Origin: Phalacrocorax aristotelis
Taxonomy: Eukaryota > Chordata > Aves > Suliformes > Phalacrocoracidae
Direction: 5' to 3'
DNA: 64,000 bases
Assembly (NCBI RefSeq): GCF_949628215.1
Contig: NC_134277.1
Coordinates: 53,702,918-53,766,917, forward strand
The first letter of the stretch is position 1. Each line of letters starts with the position of its first letter. Below the pieces are notes generated by a model. It was not told where the DNA came from and searched no databases. It saw only the letters and a list, made by a program, of their open reading frames with translations. This document shows positions 27,201 to 39,200 of the stretch, in pieces. A program made the translations under genes and the position numbers.

Positions 27201-30200
27201 AGGATTGAAATCCCTTTCAGATGCAAACTGTTCTGAGAATAGTTGTGATCCCAGCTGAAATGGAAATGGGAGTGACCTGACTGTAGAGTTGTTACAAGAA
27301 GGTGGACCACTGCAGGTGACGTAGGGTGGTGTGATATATTATATGCTGCCAGGAGAAGACTTGTTTGGTAATGAGTGGTTCATCAAATAGTTAAGAAACA
27401 TTAAACATCAGAACCGTTGTTTTTGGAAGCTGATGGAAAACGGATGTTAAGTTTACTTGAGCAGTCTTATTTGTAGTTGATCAATATTGCTAGTGAACTT
27501 CCACGGTAACTTTGTTTTATTGCATTCTTTATTGTAATTGTCAATAATATGCAAACATCGGTGTAATTTTACTTACTGATGCCTATTCTGTCTCTTTTTC
27601 CCAAGGATTCCGAATATTAATACAGGAAGCTTGATTGCACTGTGTGTTTCTAATATCTTTTTCATGCTTCCCTGGCAGTTTGCTCAGTTTGTTCTTCTAA
27701 CACAGGTAAGACCATATTCAGCTCCAGCCTCTTTGTCTTATCTAGGCAAATTGACTACTTTGTATAGACAGCTATTGAATTCACAACTATACCAATGCTT
27801 TCCTTTTAGCCAGATTTCTGTCTTAGGAAAGATTCACACCATTTATCCCATCAATATTTTTCTAGTCTTAAATTTAAAAGTTGATCATTTACATCAGTGA
27901 GTCTTCTGTTTCCAGGATCAAAAAATATACTTTTCTCTTAAAAGCAGCCTCCAGCCTAAGATCGGTAGATTAGAACAAGTGCAGAACAAGAAAAAACTTT
28001 GTATATTGAAGCACAAAAATAAAAAAGCATTGACCTTGCATCTCTTTAGGCTATTGCAAATTTTTTAATGGAGCAGTGTTTGCATGGCATGTAATATCTG
28101 GCATGATTTTGCATGATTTCCTATTTAATTTTGATGAGTCTGTGAGTAGTGGCATAGTCTTGCTGTCTGAGAGTTCGGACAGCTGAGGTAACTTTAACTA
28201 GTGTTGGAATACAGTAAATGCTAATGTGAGCAATGGGATAATGTCATACAACATACTTTCTTAGCATTTAAATTGATTGAACCGTAGCCTGTTCTTTGAA
28301 ATCCATGTATGTCTCCATACCTTTTCATTTGTCTGTCCTACTTGAAGCAGATGTTGCTTAGTTTCAGTTGACAGTTTTGAACGATCAATATATGCTGTGG
28401 TATGCACATTTTCTAACTGCAAAAGAGGAAGCCATTAAATTCTGTAAAATATTGTGAGAAACTCATCGCTATAACCTGTTTAAGATGCTGGGCCTGAAAT
28501 TTGAAATTACAGGTTCAATTCATAATTTCATTAATTTCCCATGTGACTTTTAGCAAGCTGCCTAATCAATGAATTGCATTTTCCTCAGCAGCAAATTATG
28601 GATATTCCCATATTTTGCTGAAAAGTTAAGGTTAAATAATGTTAATGAATGATTTCTTGGGTTTGTTTTGTCTTACAAAATCTACGAGTGAAAGATGTCA
28701 GTGCTGTGTTTTGATGACTTGCATTTTTTTAAAGCTGAATACTTATTTCTTAGATATTTGAATATGTTTGATAATTGTTATTCAGAGCACCACAATAGGT
28801 TTTTTTGTTAAGGGAACCATTATGAAATGCCTAAGTATTTACTTGGCAAAAAAGTAGCAATAGAAGTTAGTTTATGATTGTGTGAATAATCCCTTTTTGT
28901 ATGAATGTGTGTTCTGCTAGAAAGAGTATACCACTGCAAATTGTTTTAACTTATCTTTCGCTTTTGATTCTAGATAGCTTCATTATTTGCTGTGTGTATT
29001 ATGGGTTATATTGACTCCTGCAAATTACAGAAGATACTCTCTGCTCATATGGTAATACTTTTTTTTTTTAAAAAAAAAAACTTAAATCCCCTCAAACAGG
29101 TCAGAGCATCAAAAGAGGCCATTTATCTGAGGTGTTTTCTTTAGTTGCAAGATGGTTGAAAACATGCGATAATAAGGGATGGAGCGGCCTGGATTTGAAT
29201 ATTTGATCTTATGTATATTTATATCACAGTGCCAGAAACTAGGATCCCTCTGGCGCACAGGAATTTTTGAACTCCAGAAAAATTGTCAACCTAAGAGATT
29301 TGTAGAAATATCTGCCTCTCCTTTCTGTCTCTACTCATTCCATGGACATGAAAATATTGTCTCTAACAACAGACTAGAAAACATACCAAGTAATAGAGCA
29401 TGAGCAATAACAAGATGAAAAGGCAGCATTCATCTCATGCCATGGGTTAGTAGAAACAAAAGAGTTAGATGTTAGTAAGTCTTTATCACTGAAGGAGAAG
29501 AACCCCAAATACAATTGGGTTTTGAAGACTACTGTAGTCTTGACTATGCAAAGATATTGTGGTTGAACTATTTGGGGAGATAGTTAGAAAGGAGGACAAA
29601 GAAAATAAACTGTTAGTCTGAGGAAAAGCTATTTTTTTCAAAAATGGTTAGGAAAGTCAACAAAGGAAAGAGATGATAAATAAAAGGCATGTAAGTTTCT
29701 GCATAATATATCTGATTTTTATTTTTGAAGTTAAGATAATGATCAAGTTTTGCTACTGGGAGTTTTGATCTTTAAAGCAAGATTACAGTTTTAAATAGAC
29801 AGGAAGATTTAAACAAATTTTTTAAGAAATATGGTTGTCTTAAAAAATATAGTTTTGCTAAAATTGGCCTATGCAAACTCAGTGGGCAAAAAGAGAATGT
29901 TTGCCACAGGAAAGAAGCTTTGAGCTAAATTGTATTTCATGTGTTTTCAAATATATTTTGAAATACTGTAAATGATAAATTAAGGGCAGTAGTAAGTTCC
30001 ATGCAACTCACTTCTGATATAAACCCAGGACACCAAATACTTGTTCCCAGTCAGATTCACCAGGAAAATTTGCAAACAACATCTTGGGTCGGTAATTTTT
30101 TTTACAGAAGCAGAATGAAATACTTAAGCCTTTTGGCTTATGTCAACAGCTATATCATAATTTTGGTGCACAGTGTCATAAAAAGCCCATTTTCAGATCG

Positions 30201-33200
30201 ATAAACAATCATATTACAGAGAAAGCTTAATGAGGCTGGGTAAACTGCCAGTCTTTGTTTTGTGGTGTTTTCAATTTCTGCTCCCCCCGCACTTTTCTAT
30301 GGAGTATGAAAGTCTAACTCTTTGAGGGGGAGTACAAAAGTCTGCATATTTTACAAATAACTATGTTATTTTTACTTATTCCTGTGTAGAGAAGGCAGCA
30401 GAGACTGATCATTGATTTTTGCTCTCCAAGTTAGAAAATGTAATTCAGCTTGCTTTCTATTAAAAAGAAAACACAGTAGGAGATCAGGATGGCAGATAAA
30501 GGTTGTATTTCAGCCTTGACTTTCAACCTCATAGTTAAATGCGTATGATCAAACAGTCAGAGTCCTGCTTCCTTGACTTTGTTGATGATTGTATTTTAAA
30601 TATATGCTTCTTGGTGTGGAAGAAAGAAGATAACAAACATTTTATTCAGCATTTTTATGTTTGTCCAGGATTCTGAAAGTTAACAAAAGGTTGGAGAAAT
30701 AATGCAATATTTGAAAAAAAACCCGAATGTTAGGAGTAACTTCAAAAATGTGTCTGGTGTATCACGTAAGATGAGTTAGTCCTATGATCGAGTCTTTTTG
30801 TCTATAAGTGCTTCTAAAATATAAATTAACATAATCTACACTTGGATACCTGTTGCCATTAAGTCCTTATAATCAGTGTTTTCAGAACAATTGTGTAAGC
30901 TGAGTATCAAGCTTGCACTTGCTATGAAGTAGGTGTCTTTAAACTTAAAACTGTTGATACAAGGTAATTTCTATACTTGGGGAATTCTTTCCTGTTCTCT
31001 TTTAAATTTAATTATCTTTATTTTCTTCTTTCAGGTATCTCTTGTGGTGTGTTTTATTCTGATGTTTGGTAATTCAATGTTATTGACATCATATTATGCT
31101 GCATCTTTAGTAGTTATCTGGGTAAGTTCTTTAAGAAAAAAAATCATATGACCTGCTACGACTGTAGTGCTGTACTGTTATGTATGTATTGATGTAAAAT
31201 GTGAAACTGCTGGATTACCAGGTAGTTGAAAAATCTTTCATGTGACAAACAGAATTAGACCTTAAAGACGTTTGGAGAATGGGTAAATACTAATTTAAAA
31301 AATCATGTTTTTACACCAAGACCTCTTCATAAGAGAACCTCAGTTAAGCTGGCTCAATTCTCTTGTTTTATAGCTCTCTTCTTTTTATAAAAATATCAGA
31401 TTTATCACATAGGCATTTTTGACCAGAGTAATTGTAAAACAAGAACAAGAGCAAGGAGAAGCTTGTTTTAAATGCTTCTTTATTGATTGTGAAACTGCAA
31501 ATGGAGAGTGACTAAACGTATGTAACAATGGTTCTAGACTATTTGAAACTGCTGAGTCATACGGCCATGTTAGTGAAATTATTCACTGAAGACTCATCAT
31601 CTCTTCATTCACTATCTTAATTTTTCCTTAAATAGGAAAAACAACCTCCAAACCTCTTTCAGTTTCATACAGTTTCTTTTCAGGGAATTCTGTACATAGG
31701 AAATAGGAGATAAGATTGTGTGAACAGATCTAGTTTAGCACACTACAAATCATCTCTTTCTGATTCTCTTTGCCACTCCTAGAAGCATAAAGTGAGCTCA
31801 GTGATTTTTATTTTTTTTGTTCTTTTGTTTTTTCCATCAGTAAAACAGAGGTAATCTCTCACGTTAAAATAAGCTGCCTTGGCCACTGGTATTTGCTGTA
31901 GTATAGTTCGCTTGTTAGACACCCGCTTGAGTTTCTTGTAGCAGCTTTTGTAATTATATAGTACATACAAGTACATTGAATTTCTTGCCTATTTTCTGCT
32001 TTGGTAAAAATATTTATTGTTTGTCCATTATTTGGGTGGCCTCAGTCTTAGTGTCACATGTGGACTGGGTTTCGGAAAGCTTTTAAACTCATTCTCAGTT
32101 TTTCCTAATTACTTTGTTCATCAGATTAGCTTAAAGTGAGCCTTCCTTTTGTCATAAAATGAGCAACATAATGTGAAACAGAAAAATACCAGTAGGTCCT
32201 CCCACCCCCCATATTCTTTTGGTTTTTTTTGAAACTTGTTTGTATTATGTTGCCAGTAACTTATTTATTGCTTCAGGTGTGTCTTGTCACTCATGGAAGC
32301 GGACATAATTCAGTTTTCCATTGGCTTTGATTTAAAGAAGCTTAGAACTGTCTTCCATTAATTGTATAAAAACTGCAACAGGAGTTTTTATATTGGCATG
32401 TTTTGCCAGTGCAGGGTGAAATCACAATCTTATACATTCATTCACACTTCAGGTTGTATTAATTATGGAGGGGTTTTTAATAAATAGCTCTGTTGTAGAA
32501 CAGGTGCTTATCAAAACAACGACAAAAAAACTCGTCCAGGGTACTGGAATATCTTGTTGTTGCTATATGTTACTAGAAAATGTACATTCATTTTATTTTT
32601 AGGGAATTCTTGAATTGAGTCCAAAAGTCTTGAAAGGCAGCAGAAGAGAGGTCTATCTGTGGGTAAGGAATTTCATATATTTTGAATTTCAGAAAAGAGC
32701 TATGACTTTTTTGTTTTAATGAAATACAGAAGTAACTTCTGGTTTAGTTTGTAATAGTTGAAAATCAAGAAATATAGCTGAACTATTTTCTTTAAGTAAA
32801 TTGTCCATATTCCCAGAAATTAATCTTAAATTACTGAAGGAAGAAAAGGGACATAAACCTACATTTATATCAGAAAACTGAAATAGTCTTCAAATGGCAA
32901 AACGTTTAATTTTAAATTACCAACTTAAACATGTTTACAAAACCTAAGATCTCTATGAATATCCCTTTAAAATAAAGGACAATTTAGAAAAGGCAAGTAA
33001 AAGGCTAACAGTGCTTGCAGAAATGGAGATTAAGATACTGCATTAGATATTTACTAAAATGTGTCCTAGATAACTTTTTAAAGGATATTTCTTATAACAG
33101 CAGCAAGCAACTTACGATTACATAAATAAGTAAAAGAAAAGAAGCAAGTCGGAGTAAAAGACTGTAAGGTATGGGGGTAGGGTTTGAGGGCAGTAGAAGC

Positions 33201-36200
33201 CATGTCCAAACATGGAGGACACCCTAAAAGCTATGCCAAATAAAATATAACACTGTAGAAAACATGAGAAGCAACTTGCTGCTTATGATGTAACATTCTC
33301 TTCTAAAAACACCTGAAATGGGACCCTACTGAGACTATGCCTGGCTTAAGACAGGCGTTCTTGTTAAATAAAGGGTAGCCTGTTAACAAAACTGGATGGA
33401 ATTCATGCAGTTATTACAAAGAAATTAGAATATAAAGGAATTAAATATATTTATAACAAACTGCAGTGCATGTTAACCTGCCAGTGTGCTTAGCTGTGGT
33501 ACCAAGAGAAATGGGAGTGTAGACAAATCTCATGTCAGTTTTTAAAAAGGAGATTCAAGGCATTTGTGGAACTGCAGACCAATAAGTCTAGCTTTTGTAA
33601 AAGAATGAAAACTTCAACAGTGATGAAGTTGTTAAGGCTATATGTACTTGCACTATAAACAGATAGATCTGATACAGCCTCTGTGAAAGGAAGTCACATC
33701 TTGCAAATACACTTGGCTCCTTTGAAGGATGTAGGTAAGGGTATGTGGGTGAATGTAATGCACTTGAATTTCATAAACCTTTTGTGGAAGATACCTAATT
33801 GGAACTATAAAAGAAAATAAGCTCCATGGAATAAGGTAAGAAACAAAGGGTGCGATTAAATGGCAAATTTTCAAAAGAAGACTACCACCACCCCCTGTAA
33901 GTATGTATGTAAAATAATTGATCCTAAATAAGTCCTTGCCACTCAGCGGAGAAATCTGGGTGTTCTTATGAGAAGTTCTCTGAATACATCAATTCATTAC
34001 TGAGCAGGCATCAAAAAGGAGAATACATGATGGAAGTCATGGAGGTGGAACTGGAGAGAAAGCAGAAAACAGAAAATATTTTTTTATTTTGTAAACTCAT
34101 ACTTAGCGTCCTAAATATTGCATGCAGTCTTAGTCAACATGTCTTACTTTAAAAAAAAATAGTACGCCTTCCCCCAGAATGTACTACCATCAAATTTAAG
34201 TAGAGAGAGTATGAAGATAATTATTAATGTAGAATTGCTCAATAGCTGAGATATTTTAAAATAGGTTAGAATTCTACATCTTGTAAAATCAAGGTAAACA
34301 TGATAAAGCCAGCGAACAGAAGTAGCATGTAATTATAGTTTATTTAGTGCCTCTTATGCTAACAGCAATAAGCTTATAAGAGAGAAGATGCTGTGGAAGA
34401 AAAAAAAAAATGGAGGCATTCAGATAAGGATTAAGAACCTCCTAGGTATTCAGGTTCATTTGCAGCCATTAAATGGGATGATTGAATGCAACCCATCGTC
34501 ACATAAAAACACTGGTTACATTAGGGTAAAGATCAGTTTGTATTTTGTTGTTATATTCTGTCTGAAAGCATCTGCTGCTGGTCCCAGATACAAGATACTG
34601 AGCCAGGTTGTCCTATTCAATTGATCTGGTTTTATAAAGAATTAGGTAGATTGCCAAGAATTTAATCTTTCTGGTACAGGGATAAACATGATATATAACT
34701 AAAAGTAGTAATTGTACATACTTTCTTTGTATTTCCTTCAAGTTGTAACTTGAGATTATCTTGAGAATGTACTATAAATCACCAGATTCCTTCAAATATT
34801 TGAATTATCAGAGTAGCACAATCTGATAATATGGAGAGAAACAACCACTGCGCACTGGTGTATGCAAAACAGTTAGGCTGCCCCTGTTTAAAGTTAACTT
34901 TGGTACCTCCTCTGCCGCAACATTGTGTGCAGTGGTACAGCCATAATATAAAATAGTTGCACAAAATTATTTCAGCTGTAATAGAAAAATAAACAACCTC
35001 AAAACACCCCAGCGTACTGAAATTTGGGAAGTGTAATTGGTTAGAAATTACTGTACTTATTGGTGATAACATAGAGTTTGTAGCTAGTAGCTAAATTTAA
35101 TAAGTAACATTTTCTTTTTTAAAAAGCTTTAAAGTTTTGTTGAGACACGTTTATTTCATTCTGAATATATTTTTTTTAAGGTAATTGAAGGATGTGCCTG
35201 GTTATTTGGGACAGTCACCTTGAAATACCTAACTTCTTTAGTTTTTGGGATAGCTGATGATGTAAGTTCTCTTGTCTGAGTATCTGGTCCCTGTCTTTTG
35301 AAATTTTTAAAATTTGTAATATTTTGATTTTGGCATCTTATTGATATACTTTCCTGAAATTCCAAGATTTGTTTTGCAGAAATGTGAGAGGGATTGCATG
35401 TTTGCTTTCTCATTCGTTATGTATTATCACTTTGAGGCATTATTACTGAAGCTTGTGAAAAGACAAATGCTTTTACTATTAAGTTAGTAAATGCTCTGTG
35501 TTTGTTTTTAAATATGGATTTATAGATCTTTGTTTATTATGGGTATCTTCTACCTACATCTTTTCCCTATTTACTCAGTATCTTAGTTTGTGTTCCTCTG
35601 AAGTGAATTTCTAAGACAATTTTGAAATCCTTATTGTAACTAGAACTCTTCGCTTCACTTCAGCCCCTTTACTGTCTGATTCTACTGTTTAAAAACCTAT
35701 CTGCATATGTGCATCAAGGGGCAAAAGATGGGAAGCTCATATCTTAAAATACAAGTACGCAAAGCTACTCTTGTTGAGCCCAGTTGCAATGGTAGCACCC
35801 TTTTTCTGCTGCTTTCTGCTTTTTATTTAACACAGTCCAGTCTGTGTTACACTCAAAGATGCCATTTAATATACCGGAAATAGATTTTTGGTGCTCTTAT
35901 AACAATATTGTAAATGGTATAGACTTCTGTTCTAATTAAAAATATTTCTCATATGCATGTTGTGGAAACGGGACAGTTTTTGCTTATTACAGCTTTTTTC
36001 TCTATATCCTACCAGGCTCACATAGGAAATATATTAAAATCTAAATTTATTGGCTATAAGGATTTTGATACATTAATGTATACCTGTGCTGCAGAGTTTG
36101 ACTTCATGGAAAAAGAGGTAATTTGATCAAAATAGATTATTATTAGAAGAGGGAACTTTTTGTTTTATCTTAATTTATAGCTGAAAACATCTGAGAGCCA

Positions 36201-39200
36201 TAACCTCTTACTCTTGTCATAAGTTCAAGTGTTTACTTGTGAAGTTAGAGACATTAACAAACTTACGCCAAATTTAACAGGTTTTGTTGCTTTTAAATTA
36301 ACTAAACACAAAACATTGACTTTGGATCTAAGAAATGTGCTTGCTTGAATGGAAGAAGTGCTTGCTCAGGGATAAATGAAAGGCTACAGTTCTGCAAACT
36401 TAAAATCTTAAGTGACTGTCTGTAACTGCTTTAGAGTATATGGAAAATGTACTGAGACCTGCAGTGGTCTTGTGTGATAGATTTAGACTACAGAAGAGCA
36501 TTGAAGCTTCTTAATGGCATCTAGACTTCTCTTAGTTCATCAGTACCTAGGTATTTAGATAGTTAGGTATTACCAGTATCTAGATATTTAGATGCTGTTA
36601 TTTAGATACAGTGTTTAGAACATTTATAGGTTACTCAATCCACAGTACTCAAATTCAGATGAGATACAATCTGCTTCCAGTCCTTGGGTGGCTTGCCAAA
36701 GAACTGGGACTAAGTTACTAATGATCCTAGTATTATGACCTCTAGTGGGATTGCTGGGTGGAGTTTGGAGTTTAAATTTGAGATTCTTTAAGCTAGCTTT
36801 TTTCTTGTTGAATGTTTAAGTTTACATTTTACTCGAGGAAGAACTCTATATAGTTTTCTTTAAAATGATCGTTGAAGTAATTATATGTGAGCAGAAAGCA
36901 ATTAATTCAGTTTATTTCCATGGCAGACTCCAGTAAGATACACAAAGACGCTGCTATTACCAGTTGTTCTGGTGGTTTTTGGGATAATCATCAAAAGGGT
37001 AAGCGATTGATTTGGTGAGTCACCTTTACCTTGATTTTACTTTTTACATTTTTTGTAGGGATCACTATTTGTTTTCAGATTGGAAGAAATTAGTGTGGTG
37101 GATTAACCTTGGCTGGCTGCCAGATGCCTGCCAAGCCGTGCTGTCATTCCCCAGGGGAAAAAGAGAGTTGAAAACTCTCATGGATCAAGATAAGGGTAGG
37201 GAGATCACTCGCCGATTTACTGTCATGAACAAAACAGACTTGAATTGGGGAAGATTAATTTATTGTCAATTAAAAATGGAGTAGGATTGTGAGAAACAAA
37301 AATAAAACTAAAAACACCTTCCCCCATCCCCACCCCCTTCTTTCTAGGTTCAGCGGGTCCCTCCCACAGGCTGCAGTTCTTTAAGAATTGTTCCAACACT
37401 GGTCCTTTCCATGGGGTACAGTCCTTCAGGGTCACAGCCCCTGCCAGAAAACCTGCTCTTGTGTGGGCTCCTCTCCAAAAGCAGCAGTTCCTGCCAGGAG
37501 CTTGCTGCTGTGTGGGCTTTCCATGGGTTGCAGCTTCCTTCAGGTCATGTCCACCTGCTCTGGCAAGGGGTCTTCCACAGGCTAAAGGGTGGATATCTGC
37601 CCCACCATGGTCCTCCATGGGCTGTAGGGGAAAACCTACATCATCACCACTGCCCTCTCCACAAGCTGCAGGGGAATCTCTGCTCTGGTGCTTGGAGCAC
37701 CTCCTCTCCTTCCTCACTGACCTGGTGTCTGCAGGGTTGTTTCTCTCGCATTTTTCTCACTGCTGTCTCTTAAAGCTGCTGCACGGTGTCTTTTACCTTT
37801 TCTTGAACATATTCTCAACAGTGGCACCACCAGCCTCACTGATGCACTCGGCTTTGGCCAGTGGTAGATCTGTTCTGGAGCTGGCTAGAACTGGCTCTGT
37901 CTGACATGGGGGCAGCCCCTGGTCTCTTCTCATAGAAGCCACCCCTGCAGCTACCAAAACCTTGCGGCATAAATCCAATACAGTTAGATAAAATACAGGT
38001 TTTCAAAAATGTTTACTTAAGGTTCTGTATTTTCTTTACACAGATTTTTGCAAAGGTCCAGGCCCAAGTCAGTGGTAAAACTTGCTTTGATGTTAAGCAC
38101 CGAAAAAATTTCTGTCACTTAACTGATGAGTACTATAACTGAGGTTTATAACTGGTTTTGTAAATTTGATTATATATAATTTGTGTAAAAATAACTTACA
38201 GTTTATACAGGAACAGATGGGATAACTGCTAACTGCCTGGCTAATTAAACATCCTCAAAAAGAATTTTTAGCTAAAACATCGCATGTCTTCATCTTAGCA
38301 TTATCTCAAAATGAGATTATGCAGGTGTAATTTAATTTAGCAAATGTTGAAAATGCTGTTGAAAGTTTATTCATACTTTTTATTGGCTCTTGTTTTCTTC
38401 AGGCAATTAAATATCTTATGTGTGTCTTGTCTCAAGCAGGCCAACATGAAAGGTAAATATTGTCTTCTTTTTTTAATGTAAAACTGAATTTTCTGCTGGA
38501 AGATTTTGATTTGCTATATGCTAAATAATTCAGAAATCTACACTATGTTGGTCCTTTTCAAAGGGTAAATTATGTATAGTTCAGTAACTGAATGGCTTGG
38601 ATGTACTTCGTGTGGTATTTTTATAGGATATCTAAAACTAAGTTTAGCGGCTGAACTTAGTTTTAGACATCTTAACCCTCTCACCCCCAAATATTTTATT
38701 TGATAATTTATTTTTCTGCTCTGTTCCTAAACCAATAGTTATTTATATGCTTATTTGCTTTGCTTCTGTAAACAACGAATGCAAATTCTTTCTTCCCTAA
38801 ACTGCTAAAATTAATTTTCAGATTTCCAAATACAGATACAGGGATTGAAGAGGATAGTTACTGATTTGCGATATATTTCAGAGCTTGTTATAGAGAGGGT
38901 GGGGGGAAATCTGTGCAGGTGCTGACTCATGCTACTGGATTAGTTCAGTTGTCTAGTCACTATGTATGACTTCAAAGTAAAATGAGTGCTTCTGTAGTAC
39001 ATAAATAATGTGATTTTCTGTTGTGTTTTTTTTTTTTAATTCAGAGAGGAACGTTTTAACCATGGTGAGGTAAGATTCTTTTTCAGCACAATTTCATTCA
39101 TATGTTAATGTGAATACTCATATTGAAATACAGGTTGCAATGGTCTGATCCTGATATGTGGTTTATTTGAAGGTAAGTATTTGCATCTTTTATTCCCCTG

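Larger units (their letters stand above)
25546..32602 (+). other. Introns 9 to 12 (flanking exons 10-12)
   Basis: Four AT-rich introns (25546-27605, 27706-28973, 29052-31034, 31122-32602) with no recognisable repeat family and only short open frames without domains. Confidence 0.6.

Noticed and set aside
37223..37717. 164-codon open frame on the minus strand
   Set aside because: Lies wholly within the solo LTR and its degenerate repeats; no domain, and openness is explained by repeat composition.
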